NCBI GenBank assembly: GCA_019720975.1
Contig: JAGVSJ010000004.1
Span: 27,066-91,065, forward strand
Origin: Candidatus Sysuiplasma superficiale
GTDB lineage: Archaea > Thermoplasmatota > Thermoplasmata > Sysuiplasmatales > Sysuiplasmataceae
DNA length: 64,000 nucleotides
Reading direction: 5' to 3'
Positions within the stretch are counted from its first letter, which is position 1, and every line of letters starts with the position of its first letter. Shown one piece after another: positions 1-8,813 of this stretch. The position numbers and the translations under genes were made by a program. The notes beneath the pieces are model-generated. The model was given only the letters and a program-made list of their open reading frames with translations, was not told the origin of the DNA and searched no databases.

Positions 1-674
1 TCGCTCGGTCGTGGAAAACCTGGAAAGTACTGCATAAAACACAACCAGTGGGATGAGGGAGAATAAAAATACAAAAGAAATGGAGGGGAGCCGGTTGCCG
101 CTAAGAGGTGTTCCGGCTCCTGTCCCAAAAATTACCCAGAGTATGGAGAACGATGTCACCAGGACGGTTGTTCCAACAACTATTGCCGACAGAAGGTTTG
201 ATGTTTTCCTTTCTATGACTCTCTCCATGAACAGGCCCGCGTATAAGAGGAGCATTATCGTCAGCAATCTGAGAGACTCAAGGATGAAAAGTGTAGCGGA
301 TGCGTTGTATGCGGCAACGCTGTTGAAACGTATCATTGTGTAAAGCGATGCGGCCACGAACATTATTGATGCCAGAAGTGCTGACGCGACGAAGAGATCC
401 TGAAGGTACTGGGTTCTTCTGAATCTGTCGTAGTAGAGGAATAAGGCGGCAAGCGTAAGGATGAAGACGAGTGATGAGCCGAAATAGCCGGAAAGGACGT
501 TGCCTGCTACGGATCCGCTGATGGATGGCAGGATCCCAATCACAACCGCAAACAGGAGTATCGTAGCCGGGGGGATAAAGCCATGAAGAGGCTGTTTCCA
601 GTAGGCTCTGAGCCTTTCAACCGTATGCTGTAGACTCCATCTCTTGGAAACCAACTGTTTCGCCTCAAATCGCA
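1..674 (-). CDS. Polytopic membrane protein, cut by the left window edge
   Basis: An uninterrupted reading frame runs from an ATG at 674 leftwards off the window, giving 224 visible residues. It starts MRFEAKQLVSKRW and then shows about six hydrophobic segments (roughly residues 36-57, 65-90, 100-124, 138-162, 168-190 and 200-222) separated by short charged loops. Six evenly spaced helices followed by an unseen C-terminus resemble the membrane input domain of an archaeal sensor protein, but no signature motif is visible. A TATA-like element 26 bases upstream supports a leaderless start at 674. Function is not recognised. Confidence 0.75.
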
Positions 675-693
675 TCTGACTTTCGGGTTTGTC

Positions 694-704
694 AGTATTT
701 AAAG
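694..704 (-). promoter_or_regulatory. TATA box of the left-edge membrane protein
   Basis: On the minus strand the sequence reads CTTTAAATACTG, centred about 26 bases upstream of the ATG at 674. This is the expected spacing for an archaeal TATA box with a leaderless transcript. No BRE was resolved with confidence. Confidence 0.5.
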
Positions 705-1042
705 AATGGTTCACAATTTTCAAAGTGCGCAATCCTCTGCATATGCCGGGCGGGCGGAAAGGGCCATGGAAGGCTGAACCCTGCCAGATTGAACGGCAAT
801 TCCGTCAGTTTTGAATGCCGGGGGAACGGAAGCAGCTGTCGCCTGCAGGGACAATCGTCATGGCACAGCTCTCCATGCGCCTTCCCGCAGCCCCTTCATT
901 CATGCTCCGCTTCCTGCCTTTGTCGCACTTTCCGCATTACTGTCGTGTGTTTCCGCGTTGCCTATGTTGATTTTCTCTGGCGTAAGCAGGGCAACTCCCA
1001 TACGCCCGATATGTGCAGGCGGCCTTCAGACGCGAAGAAAGA
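705..1042. other. Intergenic stretch without a supported gene
   Basis: About 340 bases separate the divergent membrane-protein and methyltransferase genes. Short overlapping frames here have proline/serine/cysteine-rich translations with no domain and no ribosome binding site. No RNA gene or repeat was recognised. Confidence 0.4.
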
Positions 1043-1999
1043 ATGATTAATTATTACCAATCTGTCCACCGGTACATGGGAGACTTCGAGCCCGGTGACA
1101 AGGACAGTGGAATTGTCTTCAGACAAATCGAGACGAGTCAAATAAGGGAATCGGCTGACACCGGCAGACTCATATTCTGCGGTGACAACATGGAGCTCAT
1201 GAAAACACTCAGCCCAGAATCCATTGATCTCATTTATGCTGATCCGCCATTCTTTTCCAACAGAAATCATTCGGCCGGCGCTGGCAATGGCGAACCAGGC
1301 TCTTTCGGCGATAAGTGGAACGGCGGACTCTCAGAGTACCTCGAATGGCTTGAGCCAAGATTCGTTGAAATGAAAAGGCTGCTAAGGATGACAGGCTCCA
1401 TCTACGTGCATCTCGACTGGCACGCGTCGCATTACGTAAAAATTCTCCTTGACAGGATCTTTGGATACGGAAATTTCAGAAACGAGATCATATGGTATTA
1501 CAAAACAGGGGGAACAAGCTCAAGACATTTTGGCAGAAAACACGATACAATACTGTTCTATACAAAAACCGGGAACTATTTCTTCAGGAAGACAAAGGAG
1601 ATATCGTACCTGATGCACAGATACGGTTTCAGCAACATCGAGATCATGAACGATGGAAAGGGATATTACACGCTGGTCGGAATGAGGGATGTGTGGGATA
1701 TTCCTGCGCTCAGGGGGAATCAGCCTGAGAGGGTCAATTACCCTGCCCAGAAGCCTGAAGCGCTGCTCAGAAGAATAATAGATGCATCTTCAAGAGAGGG
1801 TGAGACCGTGGCCGATTTCTTCGCAGGGAGCGGAACGGCAGCAGTAGTGGCGGAGGAACTGAAGAGAAGATGGATTTTATGTGATGTTTCAAGAACAGCT
1901 ATAGACCTTATACAGCGTAGGCTCAGCCGTAGGTTTGCTTCTTTTCGGCGCGATTCACTGCCTCAAATAGACGTCTGTCACAGTGACTCCTGCGAATAG
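1043..1999 (+). CDS. Site-specific DNA methyltransferase (amino-type, DPPF motif), solitary
   Basis: This is a 318-residue S-adenosylmethionine-dependent DNA methyltransferase of the amino (N6-adenine/N4-cytosine) class. The catalytic motif DPPF lies at about residues 67-70, after 'DLIYA'. The SAM-binding motif FAGSGT lies near residue 260. This catalytic-first order is typical of beta-class enzymes. No target-recognition partner or restriction endonuclease is adjacent, so it looks like an orphan methyltransferase or the remnant of a restriction-modification locus. The ATG at 1043 (MINYYQ) was preferred to an in-frame GTG at 1013 because the protein family begins soon after. A transposase-like remnant and tRNA-Ile follow, a setting common for acquired genes. 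Target specificity cannot be read from the sequence. Confidence 0.85.
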   Translation: MINYYQSVHRYMGDFEPGDKDSGIVFRQIETSQIRESADTGRLIFCGDNMELMKTLSPESIDLIYADPPFFSNRNHSAGAGNGEPGSFGDKWNGGLSEYLEWLEPRFVEMKRLLRMTGSIYVHLDWHASHYVKILLDRIFGYGNFRNEIIWYYKTGGTSSRHFGRKHDTILFYTKTGNYFFRKTKEISYLMHRYGFSNIEIMNDGKGYYTLVGMRDVWDIPALRGNQPERVNYPAQKPEALLRRIIDASSREGETVADFFAGSGTAAVVAEELKRRWILCDVSRTAIDLIQRRLSRRFASFRRDSLPQIDVCHSDSCE

Positions 2000-2190
2000 G
2001 CGAAGTAAGATGAGAATTGGAAAAACACACAGATAGTCTGAACTGCAGTAAACTGAGGATGATTGCATCTAACCGGCAGTGTCATGAATACTGAGTGAGC
2101 ACAGGGCACCTCGCGTCAAGCATTTCCTACGCCTCTTCACCGCATGGAGCGAATTGACTCAGCATCCTGTTAGAGCAGCTGCTGTTCAAC
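2000..2190. other. Non-coding spacer
   Basis: About 190 bases lie between the methyltransferase and the transposase-like remnant. No reading frame, RNA gene or terminal inverted repeat could be supported. Confidence 0.35.
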
Positions 2191-2430
2191 TCAATAACGC
2201 CTGAGCATGACTTTAATGTCGCTGCCCCCGATCGGGAGGGAATCAATGAGCTTGATTCTCCTCAGCTCATTGTTCATCTTCTCGATGATGTTTGTGCCAG
2301 GTATGGACATCCTGACTGCCTCAGGATAGCCGCAATCGTTTTCATTTGTCCACAAATATAATGTATCTATAGTTATATCAACATATGAATTTAAATGTAA
2401 GTCAACGTAAAATTCACACTCATTTGTCAA
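2191..2430 (-). pseudogene. Probable IS256/mutator-type transposase C-terminal remnant
   Basis: A 79-codon frame contains TNIIEKMNNELRR followed by IDSLP. This resembles the conserved C-terminal signature of IS256-family (mutator) transposases, TNxxExxNxELRR, then a short spacer and a FP/LP turn. A complete transposase is about 400 residues, so only the C-terminal fifth would remain, and no N-terminal part or inverted repeats were found upstream before tRNA-Ile. The alternative is an unrelated small protein. The match is by eye to a family signature, so this is a cautious call. If correct, the strip between the methyltransferase and tRNA-Ile is an insertion scar. Confidence 0.45.
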
Positions 2431-2555
2431 GAAGCCGACTCTTACTCAATATGATGCCCGTATCCTGTATATCCCAGTATTCTCATTCTGCCAATAATGT
2501 GTGACAACTGTCTGACTGTCATGAAATGTCAGACACCTTTCTCTCACTGCAACAG

Positions 2556-2630
2556 TGGGCCCGAAGAGATTTGGACTCTTGACCTCCCGGTTATCAGCCG
2601 GGCGCTCCAGCCAGGCTAAGCTACGGGCCC
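2556..2630 (-). tRNA. tRNA-Ile (GAT)
   Basis: The minus strand folds as a standard cloverleaf. The acceptor stem is GGGCCCG/CGGGCCC, the anticodon stem is CCCGG/CCGGG around loop CTGATAA (anticodon GAT), and the T arm is AAGAG-TCCAAAT-CTCTT. The discriminator base is A at 2556 and CCA is not encoded. No intron is seen. A TATA element 26 bases upstream (about 2656) also appears to serve the divergent HMG-CoA reductase gene. Confidence 0.95.
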
Positions 2631-2648
2631 TTGGAAGTGAAAAGGGGG

Positions 2649-2664
2649 CCTTTATTAAAATATT
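2649..2664. promoter_or_regulatory. Shared TATA element for tRNA-Ile and HMG-CoA reductase
   Basis: The AT-rich core CTTTATTAAAATATTG is centred near 2656. It lies 26 bases from the tRNA-Ile 5' end (2630, leftward) and about 28 bases from the ATG at 2684 (rightward), so one near-symmetric TATA element could direct both divergent transcripts. Confidence 0.5.
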
Positions 2665-2683
2665 GCCGAATCGGGAATCATCT

Positions 2684-3874
2684 ATGCTTATTATATCCGT
2701 TAAACCATCCTGCTCCATAGAGACAATGAAAATTTCATCTCTCCCGCATGGTAAGACAAGAAAGGATGCAGAGGAACGTAGAAGGATAGTTGAAAATGCA
2801 GCCGGCTTTACACCCGAACATCTTTACAGGCATTCCTTCGAACCTGAGATTGCCTCACACAATATTGAAAATTTCATAGGCGTTACACAGATCCCTCTGG
2901 GCATTGCCGGGCCCCTCAAAGTAAGGGGGAAAAAGGCCAGGGGAAGCTTTTTTGTCCCGCTGGCAACAACCGAAGGGGCTTTGGTTGCCACAATCAACAG
3001 AGGATGCAGTGTGATAACTGAGGCAGGAGGAGCTTATGCGAGGGTGATGAAGGATGAGATGACCAGGGCGCCAGTATTCAGGACAGAGGGGCTGGAACAT
3101 GGACTCCGTATATCCAGGTGGATCAACGATAATTTTCATCTTCTGGCGAAAGAGACTGGAAAGGTGACAAGACACGGAAAAATCATCTCAGCAGTTCCGT
3201 ATATCTGTGGCAGAACAATGTTCATACGTCTCTCATTTGAAACAGGAGATGCAATGGGAATGAATATTGCGACTTTTGCATCACAGAAGATTTGCGAACT
3301 CATTGAAAGAGAGACCGGTGCGGTGACAATCTCCGTATCCGGAAATATGTGTACGGACAAGAAACCGTCTGCTATCAACTACATACTCGGGAGGGGAAAG
3401 ACAGTGATAGCTGAGGCGACAATTCCTGAAGTGCTTGTGAAGCAAAGACTCCATTCGTCCCCAGCGGAGATCGCAGAAACCGCGCTCAGGAAGAATCTTA
3501 TAGGCAGCGCAATGGCGCTTTCCATGGGTTACAACTCTCATTTTGCCAACATGGCGGCAGCTCTTTTCATCGCGACCGGTCAGGACGCGGCGCAGGTGGT
3601 GGAGGCAAGTATGGGAATCTCGACTGCGGAGACCACTGACCGCGGGTTGTATGTTTCCGTCAGGATACCCGCCCTTGAACTGGGCACTGTAGGGGGAGGC
3701 ACAGCCTTGCCGTCGCAGAGCGAAGCGCTGAAACTCATGGGTTGCAGCGGTACGGGGAAGTCGGTGAAATTTGCTGAAATTGCAGCCTCAACGATACTGG
3801 CAGGAGAGCTTTCCACAATGGCGGCACAGGTAAAGGGAGAACTTGCGCTGGCGCACATGAAACTGGCAAGATGA
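2684..3874 (+). CDS. hmgA: 3-hydroxy-3-methylglutaryl-CoA reductase (class I)
   Basis: It reduces HMG-CoA to mevalonate with NADPH, the committed step of archaeal isoprenoid lipid synthesis. The 396 residues carry the catalytic Glu in TTEGALVAT (about residue 97), the catalytic Lys in CTDKKPSAIN (about 226), the Asp in GQDAAQV (about 301) and the C-terminal His in LAHMKLAR (about 391). The GTVGGGT loop is also present. The start at 2684 is favoured because a TATA element lies about 28 bases upstream, which gives a leaderless mRNA; an ATG at 2726 is the alternative. A longer frame upstream only traverses tRNA-Ile. The stop overlaps the next gene in an ATGA, so glycerate kinase is probably co-translated. 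Confidence 0.95.
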   Translation: MLIISVKPSCSIETMKISSLPHGKTRKDAEERRRIVENAAGFTPEHLYRHSFEPEIASHNIENFIGVTQIPLGIAGPLKVRGKKARGSFFVPLATTEGALVATINRGCSVITEAGGAYARVMKDEMTRAPVFRTEGLEHGLRISRWINDNFHLLAKETGKVTRHGKIISAVPYICGRTMFIRLSFETGDAMGMNIATFASQKICELIERETGAVTISVSGNMCTDKKPSAINYILGRGKTVIAEATIPEVLVKQRLHSSPAEIAETALRKNLIGSAMALSMGYNSHFANMAAALFIATGQDAAQVVEASMGISTAETTDRGLYVSVRIPALELGTVGGGTALPSQSEALKLMGCSGTGKSVKFAEIAASTILAGELSTMAAQVKGELALAHMKLAR

Positions 3875-5184
3875 CGGAAGTTCGCCTTATTAGTAACAGG
3901 AGACAACTCCTGCGATCACTGGGACCAGAAACGGCATGCGTTGTGGATGCATGTTACAGAAATGCCATTTATTCAGCGAGCCCAGACCGTTGCATTCCTG
4001 CATTCCTGCGTTCGCCGGCGGGAAGGACGCTCCTCAGAAGAATCTCTCTGAAGAGTGAGGACTTCTATTGTTTCGGCGCCGGAAAGGCTTCTGCCGAAAT
4101 GCTCAAAGCTCTCATAAACGAAGGTCTTGACCCTGCTGGCGGCATTGTCAGCAGCGTTGGAAGCGGAAAACTGGGAAAGGTCAGGCTGGAAAGATGTCCT
4201 CACCCACTTCCGGACGGAGATTCGGTAAAACACACGCTTGAAATAATGGATGAATTGTCTTCTCTCCCACGTGATTCAAACATTCTGTTTCTCCTCAGCG
4301 GGGGAGCGTCGTCAATGCTTGCACTTCCACTGGACTTCATTGAGCTGGAGGAGAAGAGAAGAATCATAGGATTGATGCTTCTGTCGGGAGCGAATATAGG
4401 TGACATAAACTGCGTCAGAAGGCACCTGTCAAAGGTAAAAGGAGGGAATCTGGCCCGCATCTACTATCCGAGGAGAGTGTTTACGCTCGCCATATCCGAT
4501 GTACCGGGAAACCGGCCTGAGGATATTGGTTCCGGGCCAACTTGCCCCGATCCCACGACCTCTGCTGACGCCATATCCATCATGAAGAGATATGGAGCGC
4601 TTGGATTGATTGGCAGGGACAAGGTCGGGCGTCTCAATTCTGGAAGATACGAGACGCTCAAACCGGGAGATGAATTACTTTCCACAACCTCCTACAGAAT
4701 CATTGCAGACAACAGAATTGCCATGCGGGGAGTCAGCAGGGCGCTTGAATCACTGGGTCTGCAAGCTGTAACGGACAGAAAAACCATAATGAGCAGTTCG
4801 CCGAGAGAGATCCGGTCGTTTTTGGGAAGGGCGAGAAATGCCGCCGGTAAGCACGGCGCATTCGTTGCAGGCGGTGAAGCTGCAGTGGCGGTCAGGGGGG
4901 AGGGGTATGGTGGGAGATGCCAGCATTTTGCGCTTACAGCTGCTTCAATGCTTGAAGAAGGAGAATTCATAGTGGCTATAGCCACCGATGGCAAGGATGG
5001 CAATACATCCAGTGCCGGTGCTGCAACTGGCCCGGTAGAGCCGGCGGTTGCTATAAAATACCTGAATGAATTCAATTCAGGAATATACTTCGAGAGGGCC
5101 GGAACAAACATTGTTGGTCCGGCAACGGGTACAAACGTTTCAGACATATACATATACCTGAAAACAGGAGTGCCAAATCACTGA
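3871..5184 (+). CDS. gck: Glycerate 2-kinase (GckA/MOFRL family)
   Basis: It phosphorylates D-glycerate to 2-phosphoglycerate, the last sugar-specific step of the non-phosphorylative Entner-Doudoroff pathway known from Thermoplasmatales. The 437 residues show the class II glycerate kinase signatures: SGGASSML around residue 145, GNRPEDIGSGPTCPD around 212 and the MOFRL-type ATDGKDGNTSSAG around 370. It overlaps the HMG-CoA reductase stop by four bases (ATGA), so the two are translationally coupled. Its 3' end overlaps the convergent methyltransferase gene by seven bases. Family length is normal and no key residue seems lost. Confidence 0.92.
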   Translation: MTEVRLISNRRQLLRSLGPETACVVDACYRNAIYSASPDRCIPAFLRSPAGRTLLRRISLKSEDFYCFGAGKASAEMLKALINEGLDPAGGIVSSVGSGKLGKVRLERCPHPLPDGDSVKHTLEIMDELSSLPRDSNILFLLSGGASSMLALPLDFIELEEKRRIIGLMLLSGANIGDINCVRRHLSKVKGGNLARIYYPRRVFTLAISDVPGNRPEDIGSGPTCPDPTTSADAISIMKRYGALGLIGRDKVGRLNSGRYETLKPGDELLSTTSYRIIADNRIAMRGVSRALESLGLQAVTDRKTIMSSSPREIRSFLGRARNAAGKHGAFVAGGEAAVAVRGEGYGGRCQHFALTAASMLEEGEFIVAIATDGKDGNTSSAGAATGPVEPAVAIKYLNEFNSGIYFERAGTNIVGPATGTNVSDIYIYLKTGVPNH

Positions 5185-6080
5185 GCTGTATCCTGCACAG
5201 AACGGTCTTTGCGGAGCAGACTGAGCACGCGATTGAAGGAATATTCCAGATAATGACTGTCCATGTCAATTCCGGCGAAGGATTTCTGGAGGGACGCGCA
5301 TGCCAGTGCACTGTTTCCTATCCCGTTGAACGGGTCGAGAACCAGTTCTGTCTTCTCCAAGCCATGCAGTCTGATGCAGAATTCCGGCAACCTTCTCGGA
5401 AATGTGGCCGGATGAGGTCTCTGCCTTGAATTCTGAATTGTCTCATAGGGGATGTACCACACATTTCCCCTGTCCCGTATGTCGCGCTGATTCCCCTTCC
5501 ACCTGCGTATGTTGGATTTGTCCTTGAATGGAACACCGATCGACTGTTTGTCCAGTTTCACGTCGCCCTTCTTTGTGAAATGAAAAATATACTCGTGCTG
5601 GTCATAGAGATACCTGCTGCTGCTCACCGGTTTCACATGACCTGTCGTGTCGATTGAGATCAATGTTCCTGACGAATCGAATTTTTCGACTGTAACCGAT
5701 TTTATCCAGTGGATGGTATTCTGCAGACGGTAATGTTTTCCGATAGAGAGAGCGATCTCCATCGGAAGAAGCTGATCTCTGGGCCTGCATCCCATATTCA
5801 GGAAGAACGAACCGCCGTCGCTGAGAACATCCCTGAGAGCAAGTGAAACATTCTCCATCCATTCAATGTACCTGCTGCGGGGAAGTGTGTCGCTGTACGA
5901 CCTGTATTTCGTGCCTATGTTGTAAGGGGGCGAAGTGACAATCACATCGGCACATCCTCTGTTGAATTTTCCGAGCATGTCCAGCACGTCCCCTCTGTAA
6001 AACGAAATGAAAAACTTCCCTAAGTCCAGGCTCCTGAACGGATGTGCAGAGGCGCAGGGGGAAGTGTCAGGGCGGTTCAT
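5178..6080 (-). CDS. DNA methyltransferase with SPPY motif (N4-cytosine type)
   Basis: This SAM-dependent DNA methyltransferase of about 300 residues carries VTSPPYNIG near residue 53, the motif IV form typical of N4-cytosine and some N6-adenine enzymes. The SAM-binding DPFNGIGNSA lies near residue 255, so the order is again catalytic-first. The ATG at 6080 is preferred over a GTG at 6107 because a GGAGAG sits about seven bases before it. No restriction endonuclease is adjacent. It lies 75 bases downstream of proC on the same strand and may be co-transcribed. It is the second solitary methyltransferase in the window and is not closely similar to the first. Confidence 0.87.
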   Translation of the reverse strand: MNRPDTSPCASAHPFRSLDLGKFFISFYRGDVLDMLGKFNRGCADVIVTSPPYNIGTKYRSYSDTLPRSRYIEWMENVSLALRDVLSDGGSFFLNMGCRPRDQLLPMEIALSIGKHYRLQNTIHWIKSVTVEKFDSSGTLISIDTTGHVKPVSSSRYLYDQHEYIFHFTKKGDVKLDKQSIGVPFKDKSNIRRWKGNQRDIRDRGNVWYIPYETIQNSRQRPHPATFPRRLPEFCIRLHGLEKTELVLDPFNGIGNSALACASLQKSFAGIDMDSHYLEYSFNRVLSLLRKDRSVQDTAQ

Positions 6081-6155
6081 GCACATTCTCTCCGATGCGT
6101 AAGACACGGCAAATGTCCGGGACAGGCATTCCTGCAGAACAGGCAGAGTCTGGCA

Positions 6156-6968
6156 TCAGCTGTTCAGTTCCTCCTCGAATCGCATCGCCACGCTCCTTGA
6201 CGCCTCCGTCGCAGCCTCAACAGCATTCATGATAGCTGTCCTGACTGCGCCCTTTTCGAGCTCGTAAATACCTGCTATTGTTGTGCCTGCAGGTGTTGTT
6301 ACGGTGTCACGAAGTTCGGCAGGGTGCATCGGATGGGAGCTAAGCATATTTGCGGTGCCTGTCAGCGTTTTGGTCACAAGCCTGAAAGAAATATCCCTCG
6401 GGAGGCCGACCTTGAGTCCCGCACTTATCATCGCATCGATGATTATTGCTATGTATGCGGGACCGCTGCCGGAAAGTGCCGTGACTGCATCCATTTGGGA
6501 TTCCTTTACCCGAACAGTCTCGCCAAACGTGGACAGTATCTCCTTTACAGATGAGATATCATTCTGAGTCATTTCCTCCTCCGCACAGAAGGCTGTTATT
6601 GATTCACCAATCGATGCAGCAATGTTTGGCATTGCCCTGACAATCTTTGCATTCGGAAGAAAGCGCTTCAGTTTTGATATGCTGACGGCCGCCATGACGG
6701 ATATGACAAGCTTGCCTGTGGTGTGTGGCTCAATCTGTTTCAGAAGCTTCCTCGCATCCCCTGCCTTTACAGCGATTATGATCACTTCAGATCTCTCCGC
6801 CGCCTCATCGTTTCTGTCGCTTACAGTAATGATTGCGTTATCGAAGCTTACAGTTGAAATGTTCCTCTTCGTCACAATTACAGAGTCTGCTGCCGGTGAT
6901 GATGCCAGGCATCTCGCTATTGCTTCACCTATCTTTCCTGCGCCCAGAACGGCGACCTTCCTGCCCAT
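6156..6968 (-). CDS. proC: Pyrroline-5-carboxylate reductase
   Basis: It reduces 1-pyrroline-5-carboxylate to L-proline with NAD(P)H, the final step of proline synthesis. The 270 residues open with the Rossmann motif VAVLGAGKIGEA. The C-terminal half has the family signature running from HPAELRDTVTTPAGTT, preceded by SGSGPAYI. Length is typical (about 270). It is transcribed away from pheT. proA/proB are not in the window, so the source of pyrroline-5-carboxylate is unresolved. Confidence 0.95.
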   Translation of the reverse strand: MGRKVAVLGAGKIGEAIARCLASSPAADSVIVTKRNISTVSFDNAIITVSDRNDEAAERSEVIIIAVKAGDARKLLKQIEPHTTGKLVISVMAAVSISKLKRFLPNAKIVRAMPNIAASIGESITAFCAEEEMTQNDISSVKEILSTFGETVRVKESQMDAVTALSGSGPAYIAIIIDAMISAGLKVGLPRDISFRLVTKTLTGTANMLSSHPMHPAELRDTVTTPAGTTIAGIYELEKGAVRTAIMNAVEAATEASRSVAMRFEEELNS

Positions 6969-7055
6969 TTATATCATCGGGCCAGAATCGCTACCACAAT
7001 TTCAATGTAATGCAGTCAGCCACGCCTGCAGGGGGCGGCGCATCCGTCTCGCTTT

Positions 7056-7067
7056 AGTTTAAAATAG
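7056..7067 (+). promoter_or_regulatory. TATA box of pheT
   Basis: AGTTTAAAATAGG is centred about 28 bases upstream of the pheT ATG at 7091. This is consistent with a leaderless or nearly leaderless message. Confidence 0.5.
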
Positions 7068-7090
7068 GACAAAGGTCTGATGGTCAGCTG

Positions 7091-8719
7091 ATGCCGGTAA
7101 TAGAAATCAGAAGGGAAGACCTCGTTGGCCTTTCGGGGCTTGACAGAAGCGACGACTGGTTTGAATCTGTCATTCCCATGATAGGGGCAAGCTATGAAGG
7201 TTCAGAAAATGGCAGGCTGAGGTTTGAATTCTTCCCCAACAGGCCGGATCATTACTCCGTCGAGGGTATTGCAAGATCACTCAGACACCTCTACGCAGGG
7301 TCTCCTCCAGAGGATTACGGCGTCGGTTACAGCGGACTGATGATTGAGGTAGACAAATCGATAAAGGCAGTTCGACCCGTGATGGTATGCGCGGCTGTGA
7401 AGGGCATTCATATGACGCAGGCGCTGATGGAATCCATAATTGATTTCCAGGAAAAACTGCATTTGACTGTTGGAAGGAAGAGAAGAAAGGTTTCGATAGG
7501 GCTGCATGACCTGGACAGCGTCACTCCGCCTTTCAGCTACAGAGCCTATCGGCCGGATGAGATCAGTTTCGTTCCGCTCGGCAAGACAGTTGAGATGACT
7601 CCGGCCGAAATAGTGAGCGGACATGAAAAGGGAAAGGAATACGGACACATACTCGGTAGCGGGCCGTATCCTGTCATAACGGACTCCGCAGGCAACGTCC
7701 TTTCGATGCCCCCTGTAATTAACGGTAACGTATCTGCTATCACACTCGATACAGAGAACATTTTCATAGATGTCAGTGGAACGGTGCGGGGAACCTGCGC
7801 AGCTGTACTTCGCATACTCTGTGCCGCTCTCGCGGACAGGGGCGGCAGGATAGAGTCTGTCAGGATAAGGGAAGGGGATGCGGAATTTGCCGAACCGGAT
7901 ATGGCTTACAGGCCGATGGCCATTGCCAAAGGATATGTAAACAGAATGATCGGAGTCGAAATGAAGGCTGAAGAGATACAGCAGCATCTCCTTGGAATGG
8001 GTTACAGGGCATCCCTGGCCGGGGATGGCATTACCGCCTGGATCCCTCCTTACAGGATGGATGTGCTTCATGCGGTGGATATCGTGGAGGACATAGCAAT
8101 TGCACACGGCTACGACAGGTTTGGAAAGAGGATGCCGTTCTGTCAGAGTGTCGGCAGCCTTTTACCTGTCACTGAATTCTCAGAGCTTGTATTCGAGGCG
8201 ATGAACGGTTACGGTTACACCCAGGTACTTACATTTGTCCTGTCCTCCAGGAAGATGCAAACCGAAATGATGTCCATGGAGGAAGGCGAAACAGTTGTAC
8301 TGCTGAATCCGGTGAGTGAGGACACTGAGATCCTCAGGCGTTCGCTGCTGCCCGGACTGATGCGCCTGCTTGAGGCAAACAGGCACAACGAGTTGCCGCA
8401 GAAGGTTTATGAAATTGGGGAAGTTCATCTGCCGGAAAGAAGGAAGCACCTCGCCGGCGTAAGCATCCATCCGAGGGCGACATTCTCGGAGGTGAAATCC
8501 GTTGTGGATGCTCTTTCAAGGGATCTCAGACTAGATTTGAGATATGAAGAATCGGCAGACAGCAGATTTATATCGGGCAGACAGGCGACGGTCAGCGGCA
8601 GATACGGTATCACAGGACATCTTGGTGAAATATATCCCGGCACAATAACAAACTTTAATCTTTCAAACCCCGTAGTGGGATTTGAGATTGACATAACAGA
8701 CATAAAAGTGCTGAGGTAG
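7091..8719 (+). CDS. pheT: Phenylalanyl-tRNA synthetase beta subunit (archaeal type)
   Basis: This is the beta subunit of the heterotetrameric PheRS that charges tRNA-Phe. The 542 residues match the short archaeal/eukaryal form, which lacks the bacterial N-terminal tRNA-binding domain. It begins MPVIEIRREDL. The B3/B4 and B5 regions are recognisable (EFFPNRPDHYSVEG near residue 42, then the DIVEDIAIAHGYD segment near 333), followed by a degenerate catalytic-like core with LNPVSEDTEILRRSLLPG near 400. pheS is not adjacent. The final four codons and the stop overlap the first ten bases of tRNA-Ser, an unusual arrangement. Confidence 0.95.
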   Translation: MPVIEIRREDLVGLSGLDRSDDWFESVIPMIGASYEGSENGRLRFEFFPNRPDHYSVEGIARSLRHLYAGSPPEDYGVGYSGLMIEVDKSIKAVRPVMVCAAVKGIHMTQALMESIIDFQEKLHLTVGRKRRKVSIGLHDLDSVTPPFSYRAYRPDEISFVPLGKTVEMTPAEIVSGHEKGKEYGHILGSGPYPVITDSAGNVLSMPPVINGNVSAITLDTENIFIDVSGTVRGTCAAVLRILCAALADRGGRIESVRIREGDAEFAEPDMAYRPMAIAKGYVNRMIGVEMKAEEIQQHLLGMGYRASLAGDGITAWIPPYRMDVLHAVDIVEDIAIAHGYDRFGKRMPFCQSVGSLLPVTEFSELVFEAMNGYGYTQVLTFVLSSRKMQTEMMSMEEGETVVLLNPVSEDTEILRRSLLPGLMRLLEANRHNELPQKVYEIGEVHLPERRKHLAGVSIHPRATFSEVKSVVDALSRDLRLDLRYEESADSRFISGRQATVSGRYGITGHLGEIYPGTITNFNLSNPVVGFEIDITDIKVLR

Positions 8720-8813
8720 CTAAGCCCGGTTCAAGGCGCCGGCCTTGAGAATAACCTCCGGAAAGCCGGTGTCGCTCTGCGACTCGGGAGTTCAAATCTC
8801 CCCCTCAGCGCCA
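8710..8813 (+). tRNA. tRNA-Ser (TGA) with a 14-base intron
   Basis: Class II cloverleaf. The acceptor stem is GCTGAGG/CCTCAGC, discriminator G73, and CCA is encoded (8811-8813). The variable arm is GTCGC-TCT-GCGAC and the T arm is GGGAG-TTCAAAT-CTCCC. The anticodon stem CCGGC/GCCGG is separated by 21 bases rather than seven. Removing 8750-8763 restores loop CTTGAGA with anticodon TGA, placing an intron at the canonical 37/38 position. A three-A bulge at the 3' junction fits a relaxed bulge-helix-bulge. G73 supports serine over leucine. The 5' end lies inside pheT by ten bases. Confidence 0.87.
8750..8763 (+). other. Candidate tRNA intron (canonical position 37/38)
   Basis: Fourteen bases interrupt the tRNA-Ser anticodon loop. 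The flanking bases 8744-8749 can pair with 8756-8761 apart from one mismatch, leaving a three-base A bulge (8762-8764) next to the anticodon stem, as splicing endonuclease substrates require. The exact cut is uncertain by a base or two because of the adenine runs. Confidence 0.65.

Noticed and set aside
789..1050. Two overlapping short frames before the first methyltransferase
   Set aside because: Cysteine/proline-rich translations, no ribosome binding site, and they run into the methyltransferase start.
2446..2718. A 90-codon minus-strand frame across tRNA-Ile
   Set aside because: It translates the tRNA gene; the coding pattern comes from the tRNA and its promoter.
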